Source: JAOTZA01 sp965224065 (GTDB taxonomy: Bacteria; Acidobacteriota; Thermoanaerobaculia; Multivoradales; JAHEKO01). Taken from it: a stretch of 64,000 nucleotides of DNA. The translations under genes were made by a program, and so were the position numbers. The notes under the pieces are model-generated. The model ran no database searches and was not told the origin of the DNA. It worked only from the letters and a program-made list of their open reading frames with translations. The stretch covers positions 2,232,001 to 2,296,000 of the forward strand of contig CBDCYF010000005.1 of NCBI GenBank assembly GCA_965224065.1, given 5' to 3'. This document shows, in pieces, positions 48,821-58,660 of the stretch. The number at the start of each line of letters is the position of its first letter. The stretch's first letter is position 1.

Positions 48821-51800
48821 ATGAATCGGGACCGTTTTTATCTTTCGACCGTCGCATTGACGCTCTTGCTCGCGTTGGTATCAACGGGTGCCGACGCCAA
48901 AAAGAAGAGCAAGCAACAGGACTCGGCGGACGCCGAGGAGTCGAAGTGGAACGTCTCCAATCCGCCGGGGGAATGGAAGTCGATCTCGATCGACACCCGC
49001 GAGACGACCTGGACCAACCTCGACGTCTCACCCGACGGCCAGACCATCGTCTTCGACATGCTGGGCGATCTCTACACCATCCCGATCTCGGGCGGCGAGG
49101 CCACCGCGCTGACCGCCGGCATCGAGTGGAACTTCCAACCGCGATTTTCGCCCGACGGCGCGCAGATCGCCTTTATCAGCGATCGTGGCGGCGCGGACAA
49201 CATCTGGATCATGAGCTCCGATGGCTCGGACCCCAGGGCAGTGAGCGAAGAGAAGGTCCATCTGGTTCACAACCCCTACTGGAGTCCCGACGGACGCTAC
49301 ATCGCCGCAAAAAAGGGGTTCACCTCAACCCGTTCGATTCCGGCCGGGGAGATCTGGCTGTTTCACATCGGCGGCGGCGGCGGTCTCCAGGTGACCGAGC
49401 GGCCACACGGCGACCGCGATCAGAAGAACATGGCCGAGCCGGCGTTCTCCCCCGATGGGCGCTACCTCTACTACAGCCAGGACACCACCGGGGGACGGGT
49501 CTGGCAGTACAACAAGGACGCCACGGGGCAGATCTTCGCCATCAAGCGACTCGACCGGGAGAAGGGTGAGACCGACATTGTGGTGAGCGGCCCCGGCGGG
49601 GCCGTTCGCCCGACGCCTTCACCCGACGGCCGCCATCTGGCTTTTGTCAAACGACTGCCCGGACTGGTGAGCGCGCTCTATCTGAAGGATCTCGATTCCG
49701 GCAAGGAATGGGCCCTCTTCCCCGGATTCGAGCGGGATCATCAGGAGACCAGTGGCAGCGAAGGCAACGCCCCCGCCTTCTCCTGGACGCCGGATTCGAA
49801 GACGATCGTCTTCTGGACCGGCGGTCGGATCCACCGGGTCGACGTCGAAACCAAAGAGGTCGCGCCGATCCCGGTCCACGTCAGGACCGAGAAGAAGATC
49901 CAGTCCGCCGTTCGCTTCCCGGTCGACGTGGCGCCCGACACGGTCGATATCAAGATGCCGCGGTGGGCACAGATCTCGCCCGACGGGGAGACAGTTCTCT
50001 TCCAGGCGCTCGGTCATCTCTATATCCGGGACCTCGACGACGGTACTCTGCGGCGTCTGACCACCCAGGAAGACCATTTCGAGTTCCATCCCAGCTTCTC
50101 CCGTGACGGCCGCTGGATCGTCTACACGACCTGGAACGATCAGGACCTGGGGAGCGTCCGGGTGGTCCCGGCGTCGGGCGGAGAGGGGCGCTTGTTGACG
50201 TCCGACCCCGGTCACTATGTCGAAGCCAGTTTTTCACCGTCGGGCGACGCGATCGTCTACCGCAAACTCTCGGGCGGGTTTCTGCTCTCGCCCTTGTGGT
50301 CCGAGCTTCCCGGTCTCTATCTCGTGCCGACCGACGCCGGTGACGACACCGAGCCCACACGCCTGTCCAAAAGCGGGTTCGGGCCGCACTACGGCGCGGA
50401 CGGCGAACGGGTGTTTTTCTCGGATCGGGCCGGCGAGTCCCGGACCGAGATGGAGCTCAAGAGCGTCGACACCCGGGGCCTGGACGAACGGGTCCACCTC
50501 AAAGGCGCCAAGGCGACATCTCTCATGGTCTCGCCGGACGGCGAATGGGTGGCGTTTACCGAGGAGCACAACGCCTATGTGGCGCCTTTCCCGCACACCG
50601 GGCGAACGGTGGGCGTGGCTCGCGACGGCAAGGCGTTCCCAGTTCGCCAGGTCTCGAAACGCGCCGGCGACTTTCTGCACTGGTCGCCCGATTCGGCGAC
50701 CCTGGAGTGGTCGCTCGGCGCCACTCTCTACCGGCGCAAGCTCTCCGACGCCTTCGCCTTTCTGGATGGCGCCCCCGAGGAGCTACCCGAGCCGGTGGCC
50801 GAGGGCCTCGACATCTCCTTCGAGGTCGAGGCCGACCGCCCGGCGGGAACCATCGCGCTGGTCGGTGGCCGGATTGTCACCATGCGGGGGGCCGACGATA
50901 CCCAGGAGGTGATCGACAACGGGACGATCGTGGTGGCGGGCAACCGGATCGCGGCGGTCGGCCCGGCCGCCGACGTCGAGGTGCCCGAAGACGCTTTTGT
51001 GCTGGACGTCGCGGGCAAGACGATCATCCCCGGCCTGGTCGATGCGCACGCGCACGGCGCCATGGCGCGCGCGGGGATCACCCCGCAACAAAACTGGCAG
51101 CAATTCTCCAATCTGGCGTTTGGCATCACCACCATCCACGATCCTTCCAACGACACCGCCGCGATCTTCTCCGCCGCCGAGATGCAGCGCGCCGGGCGGA
51201 TCCTGACGCCGAGGATCTTCTCCACCGGCCGCATCCTCTACGGCGCCCAGGTCCCCGGCGCCACCGCCACGGTCGACAGCCTCGACGACGCACGCTTTCA
51301 CGTGCAGCGCATGAAGGACGTCGGCGCCATCTCGGTCAAGAGCTATCAGCAACCCCGGCGCGACCAGCGGCAGCAGATCCTCGCCGCCGCCCGCGAGCTG
51401 GGCATCATGGTCTTGCCCGAAGGGGGAATGCGCTTCCAGCACAATCTCACCGAGCTCGTCGACGGGCACACCGGAATCGAGCACGCGATCCCGGTCAAGA
51501 CGGCCTACGAGGACGTCAAGCAGCTCTGGGAACAGACCGAGGTCGGGTACACACCGACCCTCGGAGTCGCCTACGGTGGGCTCACCGGCGAGTACTACTG
51601 GTACGACCGCACCGATGTCTGGAAGAACGAACGGTTGATGCGCTTTAGCCCGCGCTCGATCGTCGAGCCACGCGCGATGCGCCGTCAGAAGGCCCCCAAC
51701 GGGCACTACAACCACATCCCCGTGGCGGCCTTCGCCAAAGAGCTCGTCGACCGCGGAGTGGGGGTGCAGATCGGCGCCCACGGGCAGCGCGAGGGCCTGG

Positions 51801-52168
51801 CCTCTCACTGGGAGATGTGGATGTTCGAGCAGGGCGGCTTCTCGCCCTGGGAGGCGATCCGCACGGCGACCCTCCATGGGGCGCGCTATGTCGGCCTGGA
51901 CGGCGACATCGGCTCGATCGAGACCGGCAAGCTGGCGGATCTGGTGGTCATCGACGGCAACCCGCTCGAGGATCTAAGGCGATCCGAGTACATCGACTAC
52001 ACCATGCTCAACGGACGGCTCTATGAGGCGGCGACGATGAACGAGGTCGCGCCCGCCCCCCGGACGCGGGCACCGTTTTTCTTCGAGCTGGAGGGCGGCG
52101 ACACCATCCACCCTCAGACCACCGCCTGGCTCGAGGAGCACGGCCGCACCCACCACTGGGTGCACTGA
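48821..52168 (+). CDS. Periplasmic beta-propeller (TolB/PD40) amidohydrolase fusion
   Basis: A 1115-residue protein from ATG 48821 with GAGAGGAGG upstream. A signal peptide (to about 26) leads to some ten PD40/TolB-type propeller repeats (SPDGQTIVF, SPDGAQIAF, SPDGRYIAA, SPDGRHLAF, SRDGRWIVY, SPDGEWVAF). The C-terminal 430 residues are an amidohydrolase with metal-binding GLVDAHAHGAMARAG near residue 740, VDGHTGIEHAIPV, and GAHGQREG, and the usual DLVVIDGNPLEDL close. The propeller-amidohydrolase combination is a known family in several phyla, suggested to process peptides or modified amides. The substrate is unknown. Confidence 0.9.
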   Translation: MNRDRFYLSTVALTLLLALVSTGADAKKKSKQQDSADAEESKWNVSNPPGEWKSISIDTRETTWTNLDVSPDGQTIVFDMLGDLYTIPISGGEATALTAGIEWNFQPRFSPDGAQIAFISDRGGADNIWIMSSDGSDPRAVSEEKVHLVHNPYWSPDGRYIAAKKGFTSTRSIPAGEIWLFHIGGGGGLQVTERPHGDRDQKNMAEPAFSPDGRYLYYSQDTTGGRVWQYNKDATGQIFAIKRLDREKGETDIVVSGPGGAVRPTPSPDGRHLAFVKRLPGLVSALYLKDLDSGKEWALFPGFERDHQETSGSEGNAPAFSWTPDSKTIVFWTGGRIHRVDVETKEVAPIPVHVRTEKKIQSAVRFPVDVAPDTVDIKMPRWAQISPDGETVLFQALGHLYIRDLDDGTLRRLTTQEDHFEFHPSFSRDGRWIVYTTWNDQDLGSVRVVPASGGEGRLLTSDPGHYVEASFSPSGDAIVYRKLSGGFLLSPLWSELPGLYLVPTDAGDDTEPTRLSKSGFGPHYGADGERVFFSDRAGESRTEMELKSVDTRGLDERVHLKGAKATSLMVSPDGEWVAFTEEHNAYVAPFPHTGRTVGVARDGKAFPVRQVSKRAGDFLHWSPDSATLEWSLGATLYRRKLSDAFAFLDGAPEELPEPVAEGLDISFEVEADRPAGTIALVGGRIVTMRGADDTQEVIDNGTIVVAGNRIAAVGPAADVEVPEDAFVLDVAGKTIIPGLVDAHAHGAMARAGITPQQNWQQFSNLAFGITTIHDPSNDTAAIFSAAEMQRAGRILTPRIFSTGRILYGAQVPGATATVDSLDDARFHVQRMKDVGAISVKSYQQPRRDQRQQILAAARELGIMVLPEGGMRFQHNLTELVDGHTGIEHAIPVKTAYEDVKQLWEQTEVGYTPTLGVAYGGLTGEYYWYDRTDVWKNERLMRFSPRSIVEPRAMRRQKAPNGHYNHIPVAAFAKELVDRGVGVQIGAHGQREGLASHWEMWMFEQGGFSPWEAIRTATLHGARYVGLDGDIGSIETGKLADLVVIDGNPLEDLRRSEYIDYTMLNGRLYEAATMNEVAPAPRTRAPFFFELEGGDTIHPQTTAWLEEHGRTHHWVH

Positions 52169-52185
52169 GACAGTCGCCAACGATT

Positions 52186-53214
52186 TTGTCGATCCGGGCC
52201 AGCCGCAGCCTCCTGCTGCCGGGAGAGCAGCCACCGCTGACCCACCTGGGCGTGACCCTGCTGCGTCACGCGGTGGGCGCGAGCCTGCGCTACAGCCTCT
52301 ACGTGCTGGGGTGGAAGCCGACCGAGACTCCTCCGGTGCGGATCCACCGGCTGCGGTTGCTCCTCGACGATGCGGGTCTCAGAAGACAACTGGGGGACCA
52401 GCCCGGAGCCGACGAGCTGCGCCGGGCCCTGCTCGACCCGGGGGGGGCTGCGGAGAGCCCCCTGCCTGCCCGGCAGCGCGCCGCGGTGGCGCTTCATCGC
52501 ACACGGTTGAGAATCCACCGCCATCCGTGGCTGTTCCGTCCACCCCGCGTCGGCAAGGACCCGGCCCCTTCTTGGGCCGTCTTTCGCCGCGCCTTGAGCT
52601 CGTGGATCCCCATTCTGGGCGACGCCTTGCTCGCCGACCTCACCGCGGTGCTCGGCCGGCGCCAGGCCCGCCGGCGCGGTGGTGGCGATGGCGATGGCGA
52701 TGGCGGTGGCGATAGCGATGGCGGCACCGCCGCACCGGTCATGAGCCGGGAGGCGGCCCGCTTTCTCACCGGCCGCTCCGCCCGACTGTCGTTTCTCGGA
52801 CCGCCGGACGTCGCCAAGCCGTCCTGGGCAGCCCAACCGCCTCCGGCGGGCCTCGGCGCGGGCTCCACGACACCGCCTCACCCGACCCGCGGCCGTTTTC
52901 GCGAGCACTATCGCCGCTGTCTCGACACGCTGAGGCCCGCCTACCTGGCCCTCGCCGCGAAGGCCGCCGGGCGAGGTCTTCTCGACGACCCGGAAGACGC
53001 CTTTTTTCTGCCCCTGGATCTGGCCGGGGATCTCGAGCTCGCGTCCCGGCCCGCGTGGCTGGATGCGGCGGTGGCGGTCAACCGCCGCGAGTACGAGACC
53101 GAGCTCGGCCTACCCGCGCCACCCGATGTGTTGCCCCACGCCGAGGCCCAAGGCACCACCCCACTCGGGCCGGCCCCCGATTGGGTCCGGGGGCCCATCG
53201 CGCCACTGCCTTAG
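52186..53214 (+). CDS. Hypothetical protein with a PEP-synthase-like middle segment
   Basis: A 342-residue protein, tentatively from TTG 52186. The last 120 residues resemble the spacer ahead of the swivelling domain in PEP synthase and rifampicin phosphotransferase-type proteins: RGLLDDPEDAFFLPLDLAGD and NRREYETELGLPAPPDVL. The ATP-grasp domain and the phosphohistidine domain are absent. A Gly/Asp tract (RRGGGDGDGDGGGDSDGG) sits at about residues 165-182. The start is unclear. It follows the amidohydrolase by 17 bases. I would treat it as an orphan fragment that has become a free-standing gene or decayed. Confidence 0.55.
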   Translation: MSIRASRSLLLPGEQPPLTHLGVTLLRHAVGASLRYSLYVLGWKPTETPPVRIHRLRLLLDDAGLRRQLGDQPGADELRRALLDPGGAAESPLPARQRAAVALHRTRLRIHRHPWLFRPPRVGKDPAPSWAVFRRALSSWIPILGDALLADLTAVLGRRQARRRGGGDGDGDGGGDSDGGTAAPVMSREAARFLTGRSARLSFLGPPDVAKPSWAAQPPPAGLGAGSTTPPHPTRGRFREHYRRCLDTLRPAYLALAAKAAGRGLLDDPEDAFFLPLDLAGDLELASRPAWLDAAVAVNRREYETELGLPAPPDVLPHAEAQGTTPLGPAPDWVRGPIAPLP

Positions 53215-53240
53215 CCTGAACTTCTCACCAGCGTCCTTGC

Positions 53241-54953
53241 TCAGGCAAAAAGCGTCGGTGGCTCGATCTCGGCCACCGGCTCCTCGGGGTCGACGACGGT
53301 ACCGGCGGCGTCCCGGAAGCGGCCTTGACCGAGGTTCAGCAAGCAACGGTTGCGGCCGCGCCCCTTGGCCTCGTAGAGCGCCTGGTCGGCGAGCTCGATC
53401 AACTCGTGGGCTTGCTTGGCATGGAGCTCCGGAAACGACGCCACGCCCGCGCTCAAGCGCAAAGGAACTTTTTTCCCTCCGGGCACAAACAGGGCGTTTT
53501 CGACCGCCTGCCGGATGCGCTCGGCGACCGCCATCGCAGTCTCGCCATCGGCGTCCTCGAGCACCAGCGCGAATTCCTCGCCTCCATAGCGGCAGCAGAC
53601 GTCCGCTTCCCGGCGGTGTTTCTCCAGGATCCGCGCCACCTCGATCAGGGCCTGGTCGCCGATGGCGTGTCCGTGGCGATCGTTGACTCTCTTGAAATGA
53701 TCGAGGTCCGCCATCACCACCGCCATCGGCTCGCCGCGATCCAGGCTGGCCGCAAAGGCCGCCTCGAGCCGGCTCTCCAGCACCCGCCGGTCCCCCAGGT
53801 CGGTCAGCGGGTCCCGTCGGGCCTCGCGGTTGAGAAACGCGCGCTCGATCGACGACGCGACTTCCGGCAAAAAGGCGTCGAGCCAATCCACCGCCCCTTC
53901 GTCGGTGGCACGCGGATCGCACCACAGCTTGATTCGACCGAGAATGCGGTCGGCGGTGGAAAGCTCACGCTTGACGACCTTCCAAGCGACGCGCCGGCGC
54001 AGCCCTCCCTTCTGGGGCGGCGCCGACGGCGGTGCCGGCGGGCCTTCCTCGACATTGCCGTCCGGTCCCGCTCCCCAGCTCTTTCGTTCGCCGTCGGGCG
54101 CTCGCAGCTCCAGATGGAACCACTCGAAACCGACCACACGAGAACACTCGGCGTGGATCTGGCGCGCGATGGTCAACAGGTCGGGACGCCGAAAGATGAT
54201 CCGGTGCCCGGCGAGGTGGACCTCGCGCAGCCGGTCGGCGATGCGACGCTCCCGCCGGGCGCTCAGATCGGAGCGCACCGCCGCGACCGCGAGGGTCGCA
54301 AGCCCGAGGCCGGGCGCCAGACCGACCCACCAGCCCAGATGCTCCACGCCCTGGGCCAACGCCAGACCCAACGCCCAACCGATGCCGTCGAGCAGCAGCG
54401 GAGCCAGATGCCGCACCCGCGGCCTGTGTTGCCGAGACCAACGCACCCCGTAACTCGCCACGGCAAAGACGATCCAATAGACGAGCCCGGCGAGCGCGCC
54501 ACGCGCAAGGCTTCCGTCGACGAAACCGTCTGTACCCCCAGGGTCCGATCCCAGACCCGATCTCACCCAGCCCGCGGCAACCACCGCCAGCAGAAGGGGG
54601 CCGACGCTCAACAGCAGCTCCATCGCCTCCTTCGCTCCGGTCTCACGTCGCCCCTGGCGGGATTGCATCGCCCACAGCACCGCCTGCCTGGAGAGAAGCA
54701 GGGTCACGGCCAGCGCCGCGGCGGCCGTCACGCCAAAGACGGCCAGCGTCACCGGCACGACCCACGAACCGAGGGCCAGGCTGGGCCAGCCACGAGGGCA
54801 GTATGTCGCAGTGGCCAGACCGAGGAGAGCGAGGACCGTCAGCCAGCCCAATGCGCCGCTCACCGCAAAGCCACTCCGCCAGCCCTCGACCGCCAGCGCC
54901 ACGAGGCCCAGCCCGAGCGGGCCAAACCTCCAGATTTGACTGTTAGTCTCCAT
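53241..54953 (-). CDS. Membrane-bound diguanylate cyclase (GGDEF)
   Basis: A 570-residue protein from ATG 54953. About seven hydrophobic helices occupy residues 10-230, then a GAF-like segment (about 250-385), then GGDEF (about 400-540). The active site is YGGEEF, preceded five residues earlier by READ, the RxxD inhibitory site. DPLTDLGDRRVLESRL and DLDHFKRVNDRHGHAIGDQAL are typical. It should make cyclic di-GMP with product feedback. The PilZ protein at 33836 could be an effector. It is convergent with the PEP-synthase-like gene and divergent from the methyltransferase. Confidence 0.93.
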   Translation of the reverse strand: METNSQIWRFGPLGLGLVALAVEGWRSGFAVSGALGWLTVLALLGLATATYCPRGWPSLALGSWVVPVTLAVFGVTAAAALAVTLLLSRQAVLWAMQSRQGRRETGAKEAMELLLSVGPLLLAVVAAGWVRSGLGSDPGGTDGFVDGSLARGALAGLVYWIVFAVASYGVRWSRQHRPRVRHLAPLLLDGIGWALGLALAQGVEHLGWWVGLAPGLGLATLAVAAVRSDLSARRERRIADRLREVHLAGHRIIFRRPDLLTIARQIHAECSRVVGFEWFHLELRAPDGERKSWGAGPDGNVEEGPPAPPSAPPQKGGLRRRVAWKVVKRELSTADRILGRIKLWCDPRATDEGAVDWLDAFLPEVASSIERAFLNREARRDPLTDLGDRRVLESRLEAAFAASLDRGEPMAVVMADLDHFKRVNDRHGHAIGDQALIEVARILEKHRREADVCCRYGGEEFALVLEDADGETAMAVAERIRQAVENALFVPGGKKVPLRLSAGVASFPELHAKQAHELIELADQALYEAKGRGRNRCLLNLGQGRFRDAAGTVVDPEEPVAEIEPPTLFA

Positions 54954-55014
54954 CCGATCCCCCAACCGATGGTAAGCCGTCGGGCACAGCCGCGCAATTG
55001 AACACTGCACTTCG

Positions 55015-55695
55015 ATGCGACCGTCGATCCCACGGCGACGACCCGAGATTCTCGACAGTGTTTCCCTCCGCCCTGCCGAGGCGCGCCGCGCCCTCGACGG
55101 CCTCGGCCGCGTCAACCGTTGGACCCTCGGTTTTCGCGCGGCGCTGTGCTCTCTGATCCCGCGCATGGATCGAGACGGCAACTCCCTGATCGTTGACCTC
55201 GGCACCGGCACTGGCGAGTTGCTGCACCGAATCGGCAAGATCTGCGCGCGGCGCAACCTCCGCGTGCGGACCATCGGGCTGGATCGCAAGCTCGACCACC
55301 TGGCCCACGGCCGACGTCTAGGCTTTTTGTCCACCGCCGTGGTCGCGGACGTCACCGCCCTGCCCTTTCGGGACTCGAGCTGCGACTGGACGCTCGCAAC
55401 GCTGCTTCTGCACCATTTCGACCCGGCGGCGGCCGAGAGGGTCCTGGCCGAGATGGTCCGCGTCGGGCGGCGAGGCGCGATAGTGACCGACCTGAGACGA
55501 GCCACGGCCACGAGCCTGGCCGCTCGGCTGCTGCCGCTGCTGGGTGTCGGCTCGATTGCCGCGGCCGACGGGCGCTCGTCGGCGGAGCAAGCCTGGCAGC
55601 TCGACGAGATCGCCCAGCTTGCCGACAAGCACCACATCCTCGAGCTCAAGCGACGCTTCCCCTGCCGGCTCTCGCTTGTCCTTGCCGCCCGTTGA
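55015..55695 (+). CDS. Class I SAM-dependent methyltransferase
   Basis: A 226-residue methyltransferase from ATG 55015. Motif I is VDLGTGTGELL near residue 60, the acidic end of strand 2 is GLDRKLDHL, motif post-I is VVADVTALPF, and motif II is WTLATLLLHHF. The layout matches Methyltransf_11-like proteins acting on small molecules. The substrate is unknown. A gap of 48 bases separates it from the glycerophosphodiesterase gene. Confidence 0.85.
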   Translation: MRPSIPRRRPEILDSVSLRPAEARRALDGLGRVNRWTLGFRAALCSLIPRMDRDGNSLIVDLGTGTGELLHRIGKICARRNLRVRTIGLDRKLDHLAHGRRLGFLSTAVVADVTALPFRDSSCDWTLATLLLHHFDPAAAERVLAEMVRVGRRGAIVTDLRRATATSLAARLLPLLGVGSIAAADGRSSAEQAWQLDEIAQLADKHHILELKRRFPCRLSLVLAAR

Positions 55696-55743
55696 GCGCG
55701 TCGGGGAATCCATGGGGCGACGCGGTGTCAGAATCGGGCCGAC

Positions 55744-56493
55744 GTGCGACCCATTCTGCTCTCACCCGCTCCGTGGATCGTCGGTCACCGGGGAGCCGCG
55801 GGCGAGGAGATCGAGAACACTTTGAAAAGCGTCCTGTTGGCGATCGAACAGCGGGCCGACTTGGTCGAGATCGACGTTCAGCTCACCGCCGACGGCGATC
55901 TGGTGGTCTTTCACGACTGGACCCTCGAACGGCTCGCCGGCCGCCCGGAGACCGTCGAACAGATGCCTCTCGATCGGTTGCGTGGAGTGCGGCTCCTCGG
56001 CACCCACGGCAACGGCGGAAGGATTGCCTCTCTCGACGAGATCCTGACGGCGGTCCCGGACGGCGTGGCGCTCAATCTGGAAATCAAGCGGCGCGGTGCG
56101 GACCGCCAGCTGCTGGCCTCCCGGCTGCTGCGCGGGATCGCAGGCCGGCCGGGGGTGCTGGTGTCGAGCTTTGACTGGGAGCTGCTGACCATCTTGAGAT
56201 CGCTCGACGCCGACCTGCCGCTGGCGCCGTTGGGCAAAAAGAACCGCTCGGCCCTGGCGCGCGCCGGCAAGCGTCTCGGGGCCGTGAGCCTGCACGCGCA
56301 CCGGCGCATCTCGACGGCCTACCTGATGCGACTGGCGAAACGGGACCGGCGTCCGGTGCTCGCCTACACCGTCAACGAGCCCGAGGAGGCGCGAGAACTG
56401 CTGGCACTCGGCGTTGCAGGGCTCTTTACCGATTTCCCCGGCAGGCTCCGGCGATCGCTCGCCGGCACGCCCGCAACCGACACCCCACCGTGA
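55744..56493 (+). CDS. Glycerophosphodiester phosphodiesterase
   Basis: A 249-residue cytoplasmic TIM-barrel enzyme from GTG 55744; no signal peptide. It hydrolyses glycerophosphodiesters to glycerol 3-phosphate and an alcohol. Catalytic HRG is in WIVGHRGAAGEEIENT; metal ligands in EIDVQLTADGDLVVFHD; later NLEIKRRGADR and LFTDFPGRLR. It overlaps the FGGY kinase gene by four bases (GTGA), which fits a shared role in glycerol use. Confidence 0.93.
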   Translation: MRPILLSPAPWIVGHRGAAGEEIENTLKSVLLAIEQRADLVEIDVQLTADGDLVVFHDWTLERLAGRPETVEQMPLDRLRGVRLLGTHGNGGRIASLDEILTAVPDGVALNLEIKRRGADRQLLASRLLRGIAGRPGVLVSSFDWELLTILRSLDADLPLAPLGKKNRSALARAGKRLGAVSLHAHRRISTAYLMRLAKRDRRPVLAYTVNEPEEARELLALGVAGLFTDFPGRLRRSLAGTPATDTPP

Positions 56494-57914
56494 GCCGGAA
56501 ACGCTTGATCGCGGCGGTGGATCAGGGATCGACCGCCACCAAGGGGGCCGTCTACGACGAGGCCGGCCGGCGGCTGGACGAGCTCACGATCCCGGTCGAG
56601 CGTCGGACCCGGGACGCTTCGGTCTCCCACGACCCCGAGGAGCTGGCCGGGAGCGTCGTCAAGATCCTCGAGACACTTCTCGCGCGGTTTACGGTCGACG
56701 CCATCGGCATCGCTTGCCAGCGCTCGACCTGTCTGCTCTGGGAACGGCGCACCGGCCGGCCGCTCACGGAGGCCCTGTCGTGGCAAGACCGGAGCCGCGA
56801 GCGAGCCGCCACGAGGCTGGCCCGGCACGGACGGGAGATCGCGCGGCGCACCGGCCTGCGTCTCTCGCCGCACTACGCTGCGCTCAAGCTCGGCGCGCTG
56901 CTGGACCATGACCGGCGCAACCGTCGGCGGGCGCAGGCAGGCGAGGTCGTGGCCGGGACTCTGGACGCCTTTCTGCTGCACCGGTTGACCGGGCGGCCGG
57001 CGACCGAGCCCACCCACGCCGGCCGCACCCTGCTGTTCAACCTCCGGACCGGCGGCTGGGACTCCCGGCTATCTCAGTTGTTTCGTATCCCGACCGGCGC
57101 GCTTCCCGAGCTACAACCGAGCGCCGGGCTCTGGGGGAGCTTCCAGGGTGTGCCGGTGACCGCCTCGGTGGGCGACCAGCAAGCCGCGCTGCTCGGCCAC
57201 GGCGGTTGGCGGCCCGGGGTCGCCGCGGCCCACTTCGGCACCGGCGCCTTTGTCCTGTCCTCGACCGGTGCCCGCGCCCGAACCCATCCCCGGTTGTTGT
57301 CGGCCGTGCTGGCCGCCACCCGCCGTGCCCGCAGATACCAGCTCGAAGGCTCGGTCAACAGCGCCGGGGCGGCGATCGACTGGGCCGCCGCGCTGGCGGG
57401 ACAGAAGCTCGCGGACTGGCGGCCCGGGGCGCTCGAGCCGGAGCGACTTCCCCAGGTGTTCCCCGCTTTTGCCGGCGCCGCCGCGCCCTGGTGGGAGCCG
57501 CGCGCGACCGCGGTCCTGGCCGGTGTTCGGCCCGAGCATGACGGCGACGACATTCTGGCCGCCACCGTCTACGCGGTGGCCATGCGGGTGCTGGACTGTG
57601 TCGAAACGTTTCGCTCCGCAGGGCTTCCGACCCGGGCGCTGCGGGTCAGCGGGAAACTCACCCGGCTGGAGCCACTGACGACGGCCCTGGCCGACGCCGG
57701 CGGGCTCGAGGTCCAGTTGTCGGACGAGGAAGAGACGGGTCTCGCCGGAGTCAGCCGGCTGGCGCTCGCCGGACTGGACGGCAAGATGGCGCCGCTGCTT
57801 CACACGCCGGGCTCGAGCCGGTCGATCGTTCCGCGCTGGTCCCCCGGCCGGGCCAAACGCGAGCGAAAGCGCTGGCGCACCTTTGCCCGCAAGGCGCTCG
57901 CGCATCGAAGCTAG
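56490..57914 (+). CDS. FGGY-family carbohydrate kinase, glycerol-kinase-like
   Basis: A 474-residue kinase from GTG 56490, a little shorter than usual glycerol kinases (about 500). N-terminal phosphate loop AVDQGSTATKGAVYD; metal and substrate region GIACQRSTCLLWER and ALSWQDRS; ATPase core VGDQQAALLGHGGW and SVNSAGAAIDWAAAL; late RVSGKLTRLEPL. ATP-dependent phosphorylation of glycerol is the likely reaction given the coupled phosphodiesterase, but other polyols cannot be excluded. Confidence 0.87.
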   Translation: MSRKRLIAAVDQGSTATKGAVYDEAGRRLDELTIPVERRTRDASVSHDPEELAGSVVKILETLLARFTVDAIGIACQRSTCLLWERRTGRPLTEALSWQDRSRERAATRLARHGREIARRTGLRLSPHYAALKLGALLDHDRRNRRRAQAGEVVAGTLDAFLLHRLTGRPATEPTHAGRTLLFNLRTGGWDSRLSQLFRIPTGALPELQPSAGLWGSFQGVPVTASVGDQQAALLGHGGWRPGVAAAHFGTGAFVLSSTGARARTHPRLLSAVLAATRRARRYQLEGSVNSAGAAIDWAAALAGQKLADWRPGALEPERLPQVFPAFAGAAAPWWEPRATAVLAGVRPEHDGDDILAATVYAVAMRVLDCVETFRSAGLPTRALRVSGKLTRLEPLTTALADAGGLEVQLSDEEETGLAGVSRLALAGLDGKMAPLLHTPGSSRSIVPRWSPGRAKRERKRWRTFARKALAHRS

Positions 57915-57927
57915 CCGTCGCGAGATC

Positions 57928-58569
57928 TCAGTTGGTCGTCTCCCCATCAACAGCTCGCCTGGTGAAGTCCATAACCCAGTTGACCTCCCAGTTTTCGCCC
58001 CCGTCCGACGAAAACGCCTGCTCCCATCTGGCGCGGTTCGCGCCCATAACTGTCCAAATAAATCGCACGTCAACCTGGCGCCCTTCGTGCGCAGACGTTC
58101 CGTAGAACGTACCCTTTGGGCCGTCAAAGCCCCCGACCATTGGATCGTCGAAATCCGGATTTCCGTACTGGATTGCACGGCTATCGATCCAGTACATGTA
58201 CCAATTGCCGTCTGACGGGTTGAAATAACGCACGGTCATCCCCTCAAACGGCTCGCCTGCGAAGGTTGACCGAAATCTGTCGATGTTGCCGAGCCCTAGC
58301 AACGTACTAAAGGCTTCGACCGTGGCGTCGAATTCAACCCAGTCCGTAGATCCCGCTAAACGCGCGGTCAGGAAACGGTTCCGGACGTCCCAGTGCCCAA
58401 GATACCAATCGAAATCATGTGAGCCGTCCATGCTTTTTCTCTCCTGTTGCTGGATCGCCACCCTGCCTTCGGGACTCTGGGTGTTTGCTACTACCGGCGC
58501 CAACGTCGATAAGCACCAGAGCATCAATGCGAAACGCGAGAAGGAAAAATCCAGTTTTTTGTTCTCCAC
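57928..58569 (-). CDS. Exported hypothetical protein, DUF1579-like
   Basis: A 213-residue protein with a signal-like N-terminus (FALMLWCLSTLAPVVA). The body reads SHDFDWYLGHWDVRNRFL, WVEFDATVEAF, FEGMTVRYFNPSDGNWYMYW and GRQVDVRFIWTV, a calycin-like barrel family of unknown function. A second start candidate is ATG at codon 47 (KSMDGSHDF), which would remove the signal. It is divergent from the AraC gene; both differ from their neighbours in base composition, with more A and T. Confidence 0.7.
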   Translation of the reverse strand: MENKKLDFSFSRFALMLWCLSTLAPVVANTQSPEGRVAIQQQERKSMDGSHDFDWYLGHWDVRNRFLTARLAGSTDWVEFDATVEAFSTLLGLGNIDRFRSTFAGEPFEGMTVRYFNPSDGNWYMYWIDSRAIQYGNPDFDDPMVGGFDGPKGTFYGTSAHEGRQVDVRFIWTVMGANRARWEQAFSSDGGENWEVNWVMDFTRRAVDGETTN

Positions 58570-58660
58570 GCAGCGACTCTAAGGTGTCTCTTGACGCCGG
58601 TATAGAACCGGAATTGCACCGGCCCGTCGCCTCGAAAAAGGAGACTGCTAGGGTCGGAGC

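Noticed and set aside
53325..55001. 558-codon plus-strand open frame
   Set aside because: Antisense to the diguanylate cyclase with intact GGEEF and RxxD motifs.
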